Shown: positions 22,619-43,299, counted from the stretch's first letter. The stretch: DNA of 64,000 nt from Xestospongia muta (GCA_963693285.1 OY848927.1:1738501-1802500); one strand, 5' to 3'. The notes: generated by a model from the letters alone, not told the origin. A program made the numbers and translations.

Positions 22619-25204
22619 ATGGTTGGACTCCAGAGAGTTTTCAGAAAAATTTGTGTGGTGTTGGCAGTTGGGCTTATAGTTTATTCCATTGGAAATATTA
22701 GCAAAAACTTCACATCAGAATCAGGTTATATATTAGCATAACAATGATTTTCAAATAAACAATGTCCAAATATTCATGACATGTGTCTTTCTCAGATTCC
22801 ACTGACTATGTTGATACTGGTCGCAAACTTCTTGAGTCTCCAACATGGGAAGGGTGTTCCTATGAACTAGGCCATGGACATTATGTGTTCTTAATTCCAT
22901 ATGCTGCTTGCATATTTCTTTGCTTCATTGGTAATGTCACTGATGTACTTGTAAGCAATCAAGCTATGAAAAATTTCCATTGATCATTCTTAGGCCTTGC
23001 TCTGATCTGCGATGACTTCTTCGTACCTTCATTGGAAGCAATTTCTGATAAATTGGATCTTTCAGAAGATGTGGCTGGAGCAACTTTCATGGCTGCAGGT
23101 TCATCAGCTCCAGAACTATTTACCTCTGTAGCTGGAGTTGGAGTAGAAAGTGATGTAGGTATAGGTACAATTGTTGGGTAAGAAGAATTAATTGAGAATT
23201 AAATTTTTGATGCATAAATGTATTCAATGTTTAGGAGTGCCATGTTTAATATTCTAATTATTGTTGCCCTCAGTGCTGTCTTGGCTGGAAAAGTAAACAC
23301 TTTAATGAAAACAACTATAAATTGTGTGATTTCGTTCTATAGTCATTATTTCTTGATTGGCGACCACTTTTTCGTGATGCTACAATGTATGGTATTTCTG
23401 TTATTTTCTTCATTGGATTTGCATGGGATGGGTACCTTGAGTGGTATGAAGCACTAACACTTCTAGTACTATATATTGTTTACATCGTTTTAATGAAATT
23501 CAACTCTCATTTGATGAAACTCATGCTGAAAGTGGAATGTACTTTCTGCAAGTAAAAGCTTAATCACATTTTAATAATTTTTATTTATTGCTTTAGAAAT
23601 ACTCGCCTTGCACCAGTACAGCTCAATGAAGAAAGTAGTACTTCAGTGAATGATCATAGCAGTGCACTGACTGCTGTATGTTATATTCATAATGTGAACA
23701 AGAATAACCAGTCCTCTTATATAGGAGGATAGCACTCATAGTGATCATCATAAACGGCGGTTTATTCATTCCCACAAAGGAGAATTGGCATGGACAATAG
23801 TAAGAACTGTTACGTACTTTTCACAGAATTTGCTAAGTACTATTGATTAAGAGTTATTTTGGACTTTTTATCCTTTTACTACATTATTTTTCTGTGTTCA
23901 GTCTCATCGCAGGCGATCAACAATCAACTCTCTACCCCTTCAACATGCTCAACATCATCATCAGCAAGAATTGCCCATCCTTGAAGATCATTCTCAAGAA
24001 ATAAAACCTACTATACCATCAATTCAAATTACTTCTGAAAGCAGTCCAAGTATTGCTGAAGAAATAAATCAAGTTCAACCTTCAGAAAGTGATGCAAAGG
24101 ACAACAATGGTAAGTTACTAGCTTGAAGTAGGTTCTTATAATCAACTCTTGATATTATGTACGTAATAGCATTCATAATATCAAAATGTATATCTATTAT
24201 TAATAACTAGGAGCAGCTTTCAGTATAGTTCATCAACACATCACTATAATTAATAAATTTATATTTTATTCATTAATTCTACTTGGATTTATGTTAATTA
24301 CAGGAGAGCAATTGCCTATTAATACAGTGCACTCCTTAGCTTCACAAATAGGAAGTACTGAAAGTGAAGAAGATCCCACAATCACTCTGATTCCATTTTT
24401 ACCACCTATCAAGGCAGCTCCACCAGATTGGACAGAGGCCAAAGAAGGTGGATTGTTAGGATGGATAAAATACATATTGAGTATGACTCTCTTTGTCGTT
24501 TCATTTCCCTTCTTGGTGGCATTTACATGGACCATTCCAAACTGTTCTAAAAATCGCAAGTGGTATGTGGTGACAGCTTCATTTCTTATGTCTATCTTCT
24601 GGATAGCTGCTCTAAGTTTCATGATGATAACAGTAGTAGCTCGTTTAGGATGTCTTCTGGGTGTTGGAGAATTCACTATGGGCCTTGTAATAGTTGCTAT
24701 AGGAACCAGTATACCAGTAAGACTTTAAATGATTAAAATCACATAAGATCATATAACATATTTTAGGATGCAATCAGTTCTATTTTAGTGGCCAGAGATG
24801 GATTTGGAGATATGGCTGTCTCAAATGCAATAGGTTCAAATGTCTTTGACGTTAATCTTGGCTTGGGTTTGCCATTTTTACTACGCACCTGCATTGATAA
24901 AGGAAGAGCCTTTGCTCTTCTTTCTGAAGCACAAATGGTCAGCACTTAGATATCCACAACTTCTATAGCATTACCTTTCCATTTAATATAGGCAGCTTAT
25001 CATGCTGGAGAATATACCATTATTCCTCATGCCAAGTTTAGTCTTGTCCTCCTGTTAGTTATGTTTCTTGTTATAGGCATCTTCATTGCTTTTCGATTCA
25101 AACTTAATGCATTTGTTGGACTCAGCTTTGTAGCTATGTATGTTCTCTTTCTGACATATGCATTTATTCAAGAGACAGTATGTGAAGAAGGAAAACACTG
25201 TTAG
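22619..25204 (+). CDS. K+-dependent Na+/Ca2+ exchanger (NCKX, SLC24 family)
   Basis: Plasma-membrane antiporter exporting Ca2+ and K+ against Na+. Exons: 22619-22724, 22796-22930, 22994-23177, 23235-23292, 23343-23551, 23597-23675, 23725-23799, 23902-24109, 24304-24716, 24767-24937, 24992-25204; 616 aa, in phase throughout. A cleavable-type hydrophobic segment (residues about 10-25) precedes a short extracellular part. The first alpha repeat is [17 protein letters not shown] then GTIVGSAMFNIL (from about residue 103). The second is [19 protein letters not shown] with [14 protein letters not shown] (about 480-520); the acidic residues of both are the expected cation ligands. Between the helix clusters is a large cytosolic loop rich in His, Ser and Glu (roughly residues 230-410), the usual regulatory loop. 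[10 protein letters not shown] points to NCKX rather than NCX. Paralogue number cannot be assigned. Confidence 0.93.
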
Positions 25205-25449
25205 CTTACTGAAATTAAAGACCATGCAAGACATGATACTAATAATTCAATACATGTAATAAACACATTATTTAAAAATAAACTTGCTAATTAAACACAT
25301 TACTAATCTAGCAATGTTTTTGATATAAATTAATATCAATCCCTAGCAGTCAGTCATTAAATAAATTAATAAATAATATAATACTACAATACAAAAATAA
25401 TTATTTATAGGTAATGATCTAAAGATATCTCTATCAGCTAAGAAGCAAA
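25205..25449. terminator. Convergent 3' ends of NCKX and SLC26 genes
   Basis: The stop codons of the facing genes are 245 bp apart. An AATAAA for the NCKX transcript lies at 25258-25263. The segment is very AT-rich with many TAAT/AATA runs. No clean minus-strand AATAAA was picked out close to the SLC26 stop. Confidence 0.45.
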
Positions 25450-28400
25450 TTACATTCTATCCTCACTATTGACCTGCTCATCAGGAATATCTACTGATAT
25501 TACAGTACCATGGTTAGGAATAGAAATCTACAAAAGGAATTTAAAGGCATCATTATCTTGAGCAACCATCACCTGTTCATTTTCATCATCCAGATTAGTA
25601 GTTTGTTGAAGTACTTCCTCCTTGTCTCCAGGACGCTAGCCAAAGAGAGAAACAATGTCTACACATTATACATGTTGTAGAGCACAATCCTACCAGTTTT
25701 GATCCCATCAGAGCATGATTGACTGCATCTTGTACAGATGGGAACAACCATTCCTTGCCACATTTCTCAAAGAATCCAACTCTATCTAACATATCACGAT
25801 TGTTCTCTATCCACTTTAATCAATTTTTGGCAAAACATTTATTTCACTAACTGGTTAATGCAGCAAATATCACTTGTACTCCCATCAGATCAAAATCCAG
25901 TACTAACTAAAGAGCAATACAGTTTCTGGTAAACAGATAACATCACTAACTTGTTGTAATGTTTTGACACCCTTTGCATCCATAAAAGTGATAGGAGAAC
26001 AGTCCAATATCAGTGTGTGTATACTATAATATAAAAATAACTAAAAAATCATTACTGTTGCATACTATACCTGCCTAAAGGAGCTCGACTTGTGGTCAGA
26101 ATATCAGTCAATTTATCCTTAAAAGAACTAGTTTTACAATGATTATAACAAAATTTTTCTCTTCTATTTCTCACCGTCCACTCTCTAAGCGAACTGCTGA
26201 CATTGTATTTTGCACATGGTATTGTCTCTGTTTTCTAAAGCACTTAAAACAAATCAATCAGATCACAACCAAATTGTATTATAATAGCCTACTTTCATCA
26301 GTAATACTTGTATACATCCAGGTTTGTCTACATCTTCTAACTGTGTTCTGTCAATTCCACAAGCTATGTCCAGACGAGATTGGAACACTTTACAATTCAC
26401 AAAACACAGAGGTGCTTGAAATCGATAAATGGCTATCCCAGGAATAGATTGAACCTACAAAAATCACTTTAAAAAATAGGCAATGACTTACCAATTCAAA
26501 GGTATCAATATCACGGAATATTTCTGTATTTTCAGCTCTACCAAGCACTGATGATTTTGGCCTAATGAAAAAACAACATTATAAGAATGAGATCAATATA
26601 ATATCTTACAGAATAGTTTTGAAAACAATTACAAAGAGAGAGAATAATATACCGACTGCTAATCCCAAATCAACTCCAAAAAGTACTGTTGCCACAAACA
26701 CAACTATCCAGATCCACTAAAACATAATATTAGTCCAGTATTATTAACAAAGAAAGACATGACACATCTCACCATATCAGGTATTGATAGTTTAAAATAT
26801 CTCCAAATATCAATTACCTGAGAGAACATGCCATACAATGCTACCCATATTATAGATGCTAAAACAGCCTATACACATGTGTATGGAAAGAGAATGATGC
26901 AATTATTACGATAATTACAATACTCTCTAAATCTTACATTTGGTAAAGGTTCAAATAGAAAACCCAGAGATACCAAGACAATTAATATGATGGCAGAGGA
27001 GATAAAACCAACAAGCTATATTAGAAATATGAAGTGTTTGGGTAACAAGAAAATTTAGTAATAATTACCTGAGTTTTACCACCAGAAACAGCTTGAACTG
27101 TTGACCTAGAGAGGCTACCTGCAGTATTTAAACTGCCAAACATGGAGCCAATTAAATTCATAGCTCCGTATGCAATAAACTCCTGTGTAGTAACACCATT
27201 AATTTCACTCTATGACACAAAACTGTATTGACCTGGCTAGGACTGATGCTATATGTAAACTGTTTAGCAAATACTTGAGCTAATGAGATAGCCACTGAAA
27301 ATGTTACAATTGATATCACAAAAGCATCTGGTAATATCACCCAAAAATGGGAGAAGTTTGGTAGTGTCATAGGAGGCAATCTAAATGAAAAGTCCATAAT
27401 CATTTGTTTGGTTTCATATTTTTCACAAACCCAAGAGGTATAGACTTAATTATATCAACATTATATTTTTCATTGAGGTTAGCTCCATAAGAAATAGCAG
27501 CAGCAAATACAACCTATTGTGAATAATTCATAAGAATACAATCTCACAAAGCACATACAACAATCAGCTGAGAAGGTAATGGAACAGGCCATTGATACTT
27601 GTGTTTAGTCCAACTTTTCAAACGCCATGAGTAAAAAAAACAAGGTACTTTGAGTTTACGTAACAATTTACGATCCACAACACGAAAGACAATTAGAGTT
27701 ATAATACAAAGGACCGAAATAATGAAAGCAGCTGTATTGACATGTTCTGACCAATCAAAAATGGCCTTAGTAGCTGCTTCCCATGTCTATAAGTAAAAGA
27801 ACATTCCATTCACATAATAAATATAATTTACTATTGGCACATTGAACAAGCCTCGTGGAGAGTCCGGAGACGTCATATTATATAAACCAAAGATATGTTT
27901 AACTTGACTAGTAAAGACATGAACAGCAGCTCCAGTGGTGTACCCAGAAACAAGAGATTCAGATAATAAGATAGTGATAAATCCTAACTGAAATATACCC
28001 ATGAAGAGCTACAATGAAAAAGAACACTATTATAAATATTCATATATTAAAACATACCATAACAAGTCCAGATGCAAATGCTAAAGTTGTTGCAATTTCA
28101 ACTTTAAGATCATCACATGTTACTTCAAGGCCATTGATACTTACTGTAACATTACTACCTATTGACTTTAACTCATCAAGACAAAGTCGCATATCGTTAT
28201 CACTATTACTAAAGACATGACCTATTGCATTAGATACCATTAAACTAACAACAGCAAATGTACCTGCAAAGTTCAATAATAATGATGATTATGCATTTGA
28301 GATGATGTGACTTACCAACAGATATATGTTTTGATGTGCCAAAAATGGAATAGATAATAACAGGTACAAATGATCCATATAGACCATAAACAGGAGGTAA

Positions 28401-29412
28401 TCCAGCTAACAGAGCATAGGCTAATCCTATAATGGAAAGTATACATGTAAGAACAACTGATGTTTTTGCTGGCATGCTATAGTAGAATTTATGTACTAAT
28501 AAATATATTAGTCAAAACCGATGAGAACCTCTCAGTATTTCCTTCCTTGAGAATCAATAAAATAATAAGCTCAGTTATAGATTATAATAAGATCTAAGTA
28601 TCAAGGTAGAAAGTTGCTACACATTGCATTTAAATTCTTTCATTCATTAAACAGACATCCTAAATGTACTGGCATTAACATATGAATAGACAAGTAGGTT
28701 CTTGAAGGCCATTGTTATGTCAAGCACTAAATTCAATTGGATGTAATATAATCAGAGAAACCATTGCAAAATCTTAACACAAGATGACACCCCTTATTTT
28801 GGCAGGTATGTAATACCTCATGAATGAATAAATGAGGGTTCTGCCAATACTACACTGTATTACATTGTTAGCACAGTAAAGCAATTAATTTACTAAAGTT
28901 AGGGGAAAAACTAGCTGCATTAAAGCATTATATAATATCGTTGTCAATACTCCACACATGATGAGAAATGAGCAAGTTATTACAATAATCTTTACCTTGA
29001 GGTATGTGCATAATAGCAACAGTGATTCCAGCAATAAAGTCTCCAATAAGAAATTTAGGCTGATAACTCCACAACCAACCCAAAATAGGTAAATGTGTGA
29101 AAAAAAATAACTTGCATTCACGCTTTGAAGTTGGAGGTAGTAATGAACTACATATTGGTTCTGGAGGAATAAATGATTTGTACCAATTTTTCTTCATTGT
29201 GCTCTTAATTGGATGAAATCCGTCTTCAAAATCAGCTTCGTTTAGCAATTTACGTCGAAGAGGTATCCTATTTAACAGAAACAGTCACAATAATCTCAAC
29301 AATTTCCTTCAGATAATAATTCTTCAGACCTTTTTTCGATAAGTTCCTCTTCACTGTGTTCATCATTAAACAATTGCATCTCAATCTCCTCGATCTCCCC
29401 AGCAACAGCCAT
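25450..29412 (-). CDS. SLC26 family anion exchanger / sulfate transporter with STAS domain
   Basis: Multi-pass anion transporter of the SulP family. Exons in coding order: 29412-29330, 29267-28996, 28426-28316, 28263-28058, 28008-27832, 27786-27559, 27513-27431, 27380-27233, 27182-27069, 27015-26938, 26868-26773, 26716-26610, 26561-26492, 26454-about 26293, 26234-26175, 26117-26071, 26023-25951, 25906-25852, 25806-25694, 25635-25573, 25527-25450. This gives about 807 aa; the donor near 26293 or 26308 is the one uncertain border. Membrane-core landmarks: [42 protein letters not shown] then GTFAVVSLM, and [18 protein letters not shown] followed by [16 protein letters not shown]. The C-terminal STAS domain shows [19 protein letters not shown] and [19 protein letters not shown]. 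The loop after helix 3 holds two candidate N-glycosylation sites in GSNVTVS and nearby. It is closest in feel to SLC26A1/A2/A5/A6; the exact subfamily is open. Confidence 0.92.
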
Positions 29413-29694
29413 GACTACAGGTTGGGCTAAGTTTCAGTTACAGGCTTTGCACCCCACCTACCAATTATTTTCCTATAATAAGAGTACTGTGTATATACGG
29501 TATCCTGGCTGCGGGAGAAAGAAGAGGCAAGGGGAGAAAGGAAAGATATCACAACGGGTAGGACGGACATTTCTAACCGAGACATCACTTTGTTGTTTGT
29601 CATAGATTCCCTTGTTAGTAAAGTTCTAAATTTTACGAAGTTGCTGTATCTGTGTCTGTGTCTGTCTTAAAGCCAATTATTTACTTTTATAAGA
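29413..29694. promoter_or_regulatory. Probable bidirectional promoter, SLC26 / MAP4K
   Basis: A gap of 282 bp separates the divergent start codons. It contains purine-rich AGAAAGAAGAGG and GGGGAGAAAGG tracts and CpG-containing stretches (CACAACGGGTAGGACGG) that stand out from the AT-rich surroundings, as expected for a shared core promoter. No TATA box was identified. Confidence 0.5.
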
Positions 29695-39025
<9,331 letters not shown>

Positions 39026-39273
39026 ATTGATCTGTCCATCAACTACACCATTTGTATTCATTGAAAATTGACTTAGTGTGCCATTGGATTAAATTAAATT
39101 TATTAATTAAGTGGTTATTATCAGTTGTCAGATCTACAGTGAGGTTAATGTTAAGATAATTTTACAGTAAAGTATTTGAATTGAATTGTATTTGTTTTTT
39201 TCATCTGATGTTATATGTGCAATTAACTATTGTCTGTATAAAGGGTGTGGCCATGGACCAGTCTGTAATAGAG

Positions 39274-39322
39274 GACAGCCATTAGAGAAAGTTATCTAAA
39301 ATTTTAACCCCTTCTTTTTTGT
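39274..39322 (-). repeat. Shared 45-bp motif, inverted copy (left edge of accessory block)
   Basis: Read on the minus strand this is AAAGAAGGGGTTAAAATTTT then AGATAACTTTCTC and TAATGGCTGTC. The same string, with a few changes and a 4-base insertion, runs from 45934 to 45980 on the plus strand into the TYSND1 start codon. It therefore marks an inverted pair 6.6 kb apart. The origin is unknown: a repeat, a promoter duplication or an inversion scar. Confidence 0.6.
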
Positions 39323-39569
39323 ACTTATTGAATTCACTCACGTCAGTATCTTTAATAGAGGGCTTCCTATAACTATCTCTGAGCTACATCCGCCAAATAC
39401 TGTTGATGTTTCAGGAGGTTCCAGTTTGATGATGGAGCAGCGACCAGGGCAATTGGAATCATTAGCTGCTTTGTTTATTGGTTTGGGTACACAAGAGTTG
39501 CCACATGAAAAGACCACTCTTCAAAATCAGATAACTGTTGTAGAAGTAAAAGAACATAGTGAGATATGA
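39303..39569 (+). other. Unassigned exon-like open frame
   Basis: The frame is open for 88 codons and ends at TGA 39567-39569. The stretch after about 39360 has coding-like composition (PITISELHPPNTVDVSGG, then MMEQRPGQLESLAALFIG, ELPHEKTTLQ). Two ATGs stand at 39429 and 39432, and an AG acceptor at 39346-39347 is possible. No family is recognised. It may be a lone exon of a small gene or a pseudogene piece left in the repeat-rich block. Confidence 0.3.
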
Positions 39570-39644
39570 CTAGTTCGAAGTTTGCCTTAGTAAGCTCTGC
39601 TATTACTATGTGTTACTTACTCTATATTGGGATAGACTGTTCAT

Positions 39645-39998
39645 ATGTTTATTAGAACTACTGCAATAATTGGACATGGACTACTGGCAGGTAAGTATTA
39701 TCTATTCATACATCTATCTAATGTCCCACGTAGCTATCTACAATATCTATCCATCTCTATCCATCAATTCGTCTATCAACTATAACTTTTATCATCTCTC
39801 GGTATTCATCACCTTGATAAATCAATGAGTGTCCTTATAGTGGGTTTAGTAGTACTTGGTATGAGTACAAGATTAGAATATAGAACAAGCATCCTGAAAT
39901 TATGGAAGCCGAGGACAGACATTCCAATTCCTATTTCTTATTTTAATCAAATGGGATTATATGGAGTTGGAATATTTGTTCTCGGCTTCCGTAAATAA
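39645..39998 (+). CDS. Putative 67-aa protein with two hydrophobic segments
   Basis: Exon 39645-39690 reads MFIRTTAIIGHGLLA and ends at GTAAGT. Exon 39841-39998 follows a CCTTATAG acceptor and ends at TAA. Phase closes exactly to 67 codons plus stop. Two hydrophobic stretches (TAIIGHGLLAVGLVVLGM and the C-terminal MGLYGVGIFVLGF) flank a basic, Pro-rich middle (LKLWKPRTDIPIPI), consistent with a tiny two-pass membrane protein. The middle overlaps one arm of an inverted repeat (39903-39943), which is a reason for doubt. No family match was recognised. Confidence 0.35.
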
Positions 39999-40262
39999 CA
40001 CTCATAGAATATACAACCAAAATCAGGAACCCAACCCAACTGGAAACATCTCACTGACGCTTGATTCTAAGAGACAGTTTGTGGTGCTCGTGCTCTGTAT
40101 TTTATTAATAACAAGAAAAACCTAGGAATGGCACATATGCAAAGAATGGAATAAGGAATAAGAAATTGAAAGTTATCAAGGTCGTTAATTGGAATTTTTA
40201 AAATATGCAAAGATGCGCAGAAGAAACAGGAAATAGGAATTGGAATGTCCATCCTCGGCTTT
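39903..40262. repeat. Inverted repeat, about 40-bp arms
   Basis: The left arm at 39903-39943 (GGAAGCCGAGGACAGACATT then CCAATTCCTATTTC) is the reverse complement of the right arm at about 40222-40262, with roughly three differences. The roughly 280-bp spacer holds further TTCC/GGAA-rich pieces. It could be a foldback/MITE element or a duplicated-inverted gene fragment. Confidence 0.6.
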
Positions 40263-40269
40263 CATATGA

Positions 40270-41240
40270 AATAGAGTTTCCTTGAATCTTAATTCCATGG
40301 CATCCTTTCTTCTTTTCTATAGGCTTGATGCATTGACTGGAACAAACAGTTTCTTCTCCTTCGATTACACCTCTCCTCACAGTCAACAGTCTCCATTATA
40401 TTGCTAATAGCCAGCAAAGCCCTCAATTGACTGTTTGGTTAGCTCTTACAAGAAGCATTTGTATATGTCTTACCTAGTCCTTGGCTGGATGGACCCTTAG
40501 TGCAGATAGAAAGTAAGTACATGTATATGTAAGAAGTGGTATGGTCTAGTTTATGTATGGCCCGGAGGGTAAAGGATATATATATACTAGAAAGATAAGG
40601 TTTTAAAAGTGTCTATAATGAAGACATCCTTTTAAGATGTGAGCCTCTCTGTAGTGGATACTTTGAACATTAGCATGAACTGGATCAGGATATTGAGGAG
40701 AATTCAATATAGAGGGTGTTCTTAGTTTAGAATATATTATTATGAGAAAATGTGATTACACAAATATTAATAAGGTATTGTTTGAATAAATATGAAGAGA
40801 TTATTGGTATTAAAACTAGGCCACCAAATAAACTACTGTTGAAAAAATGTTGTAAGTTTCTCTTTTTTCAGAATATCTGTGGAATCTTTATCAAACCAGT
40901 TCTACAGACCAAGACAAACCAGTTATCCTAGTTTAGCCTGAGATATCTGGACTTTTAAAATGAATCACATCTTCCACATAATCTACTTTTTGGATATTAT
41001 AGCATTATCTAAAACAAATTTGGATTAGAATAGGGATATTCCATGTTTTACTAAATTCATATTTAAAAATGTTCATCAAGCATCTGGGTACAGAGCTAAG
41101 GCAATGAATTATAATTGTTCAATTGATTTTACATGTACATTTTAATTGTAGTTTGTCGACATCCTACTACCCACTATCATGTTTGTTGTTTTTTTTTTAA
41201 AAAAGAATAATTTGTTTGCTAATAAGTTATGTAATAGACA
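40270..41240. other. Non-coding stretch of accessory block
   Basis: No gene was recognised. A frame after the acceptor TTCTATAG at 40321 runs about 29 codons (GCTTGATGCATTGAC onward) to a TAA near 40409 with coding-like composition, but nothing joins to it. The rest is AT-rich. Confidence 0.3.
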
Positions 41241-41244
41241 CAGA

Positions 41245-41340
41245 CAAGTATCAAACAAGTTGGACTCAAACCCATACTAATAGACTAATTCTGATACTGT
41301 ATAGCAGAGTCCTTTACATTACTTGGTGAGCCATGGAACT
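41245..41340 (-). repeat. tRNA-derived SINE-like fragment
   Basis: On the minus strand the order is GGCTCACCAAGTAATG, then GGACTCTGCTATACAGTA, then a good B-box string GGGTTTGAGTCC. The D-arm (A-box) is degenerate and no cloverleaf closes, so it is not a functional tRNA. A decayed Pol III SINE is the best reading. Confidence 0.35.
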
Positions 41341-42024
41341 CAGTTGTATGCTCAATTTTGTATTTAAGATTACATGGTAATGATGACACAAATTTAATGC
41401 TATAATTTTTTAATCATATCTACAATTTAAAAAGTGTAATAAAATTTGTGTGTAGACAATGAACCCTAAGCTTCTTAAATAGTTTTTAAAAATTAAATGA
41501 TAAATGAAGATTAATTTTGACGAATAAAAGAAATAAATAACTGAGAAGAACTTGATTAAAAACACTGAAACAAAAATTAAACCACATTGATTGGGCGGGA
41601 AAAATATCATCAGCACGTGTACACAACTAGTAAAAGAATGCGTGACCACCATTATGGCGGGAAAATATCAATCATTAGCACACGACTAACAGACAAAAAC
41701 CTTAAATAGATTTTTAATTAATTTTTGGTAAAAAATAATTCTTGATTAAAAACAATTTTAATAAAGACTTAGACATAATAAATAAAATGATATTAAGAAC
41801 AAAACTATAGTTGTAAAAAGACAGAATTCAGTGATTATAGTATACAGGAGCAATGATAAGTAAAATGATTGTATGTAGTATTAAGGTTTCAAAAGAAATT
41901 GAATTCTAAACTAATTCATTTTTAATAAAAAATTAAAAGCTATAAAAATAATTGTTAAATAAATATATTCAAAGTTAAAATTGACAAATTTAGTGAAAAA
42001 TGTTATTTTAAGAAAAGTACTGCA

Positions 42025-42136
42025 AACAAACTATAAAAAATATAATAACAATAACAAACTATAAAAATTATATATAACAATAACAAACTATAAAAAATAA
42101 TATATAATAACAATAACAAACTATAAAAAATATAAA
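42025..42136 (+). repeat. AT-rich tandem repeat, about 30-bp unit
   Basis: AACAATAACAAACTATAAAAA recurs four times with variable TAATATATA spacers. Low-complexity array, no coding potential. Confidence 0.75.
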
Positions 42137-42170
42137 GAAAAAATGACAACTAAAAATATATAAAAAAGTC

Positions 42171-42243
42171 TCTGTAGATGTAGAGTCCCCAAGAAGTCAA
42201 AATAAAAAGACAGTCTCTGTAGTTGAAGAGTCCCCAAGAAGTC
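42171..42243 (+). repeat. 43-bp direct repeat, two units
   Basis: TCTCTGTAG followed by AGAGTCCCCAAGAAGTC appears at about 42170-42199 and again at about 42213-42242, with a third degenerate AGAGTTCCCAAGAGTCCAGTC near 42288. Confidence 0.7.
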
Positions 42244-42542
42244 CAGTGAAGGTCTCCAATCCAATAATTGTAAGAAAGAGAAGATAGAGAGTTCCCAAGA
42301 GTCCAGTCAGTCCGCAAGTTGAAAACATAGAGGGAGAAAAAGAGAAGAATAACAACTGGAAAGAATGGATGAGAAGTGAATGGATGGAGAGACAACTCAC
42401 CTTTTTCACCAGTGCTGCTCCTGCAGGGAAAGAAAGAGAAAGTAGTTATGAACTGATGGTGACAATGAATGGATAGAGAGTGAAGAGAGACAGAGGAAGT
42501 GAAAAAGGACCACCAACACACACGCACCCTAGAAGATCAGAG

Positions 42543-42617
42543 CTTCCCCCCGCCACCTGGCGGCCTCGGATATTAAAAAAAATTTTTTTTTTGAGGCCGC
42601 CAGGCGGCAGGGGGAAG
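42543..42617. repeat. GC-rich hairpin, 25-bp arms around an AT loop
   Basis: The left arm 42543-42567 and right arm 42593-42617 are reverse complements with two mismatches; the core is CCTGGCGGCCTC / GAGGCCGCCAGG. The 25-base loop is A and T rich with an A9 then T10 run, which can itself pair. Such a GC-rich palindrome is very unlike the surrounding AT-rich DNA. Confidence 0.9.
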
Positions 42618-42756
42618 ATAATTAATAGGGTTTGTATGGGCTGGATAGCCCAAAAAATAAGAATAAAAATAAAAAGAAGAAGAAAGAAGGCTTGAAAGAA
42701 GAAGATAGAAGAGACCAGGCAGGAGAGCGACTCATCTTTTACTTAGAGAACAGTCA

Positions 42757-42822
42757 AAACATCAGAGAACACCAGAGAACATCAGAGAACAGTCAACAAC
42801 ATCAGAGAACATCAGAAAACTC
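42757..42822 (+). repeat. 10-11-bp repeat array (ACATCAGAGA)
   Basis: ACATCAGAGA and ACACCAGAGA units recur five to six times with short AACAGTCAAC interruptions. It lies within the composite repeat block. Confidence 0.75.
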
Positions 42823-43022
42823 GTGGTAAGTTAACTTCCAAATTGAGTCCTGTAGAAACGAAGAGAAAAGTCAATTAGCGAACTGATTGATATAAACAAA
42901 AATAAAAAGATAAAAATTAAATAAAAAAACAGAAAATAAATAAAATAATAATTAAATAAAAAAGAACAGAAAAGAAAATGAAAAGGATGATCCAGCGAAG
43001 AGGAGGTACCCAACGAAGTGAC

Positions 43023-43125
43023 GAACAAAGAGACGAGTCGTGAAGAAGGGCGAAGTGGAGAACGAAGAGACGAGTCGTGAAGAGGGGCGAAGTGGAGAAC
43101 GAAGAGATGAGTCGTAGCGACGAAG
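43023..43125 (+). repeat. 37-bp tandem repeat, nearly three units
   Basis: Units start at 43023, 43060 and 43097; each contains GAACGAAGAGACGAGTCGTG then AAGAGGGGCGAAGTGGA. The third unit is truncated. It is CpG-rich. The period is not a multiple of three, so it is not a protein repeat. Confidence 0.85.
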
Positions 43126-43299
43126 ACCCAGGGTGGTCTGTGAACTAAAGAGGCTTGCAAATGGAGTCTTTTTTATATTTTCAAGACATCTCTGTCATGC
43201 TTCATTACGACAAACACAAGGCACAAACTCGTGACAATTTGGCGGGAAATAACAGCAGGCTCCAACCACGCGTGACCAATATTAATTGATTTTTAATTG

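Larger units (their letters stand above)
41590..43280. repeat. Composite repeat element bounded by direct GGCGGGAAA / GCGTGACCA motifs
   Basis: GGCGGGAAA occurs at 41594 and 41656 on the left and 43241 on the right. GCGTGACCA occurs at 41640 and 43270. Order and orientation are the same at both ends, like short direct terminal repeats. The interior is purine-rich on the plus strand and holds four separate tandem arrays and a GC-rich hairpin, with no recognisable protein. Base composition changes abruptly against neighbours (G/A-rich, CpG-containing). It may be a non-autonomous retroelement-like or satellite-like insertion; the class is unknown. Confidence 0.4.

Noticed and set aside
42150..43160. 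Several minus- and plus-strand frames over the repeat block (60-125 aa)
   Set aside because: All coincide with tandem arrays or purine-rich low-complexity DNA. No splice logic or family signature.
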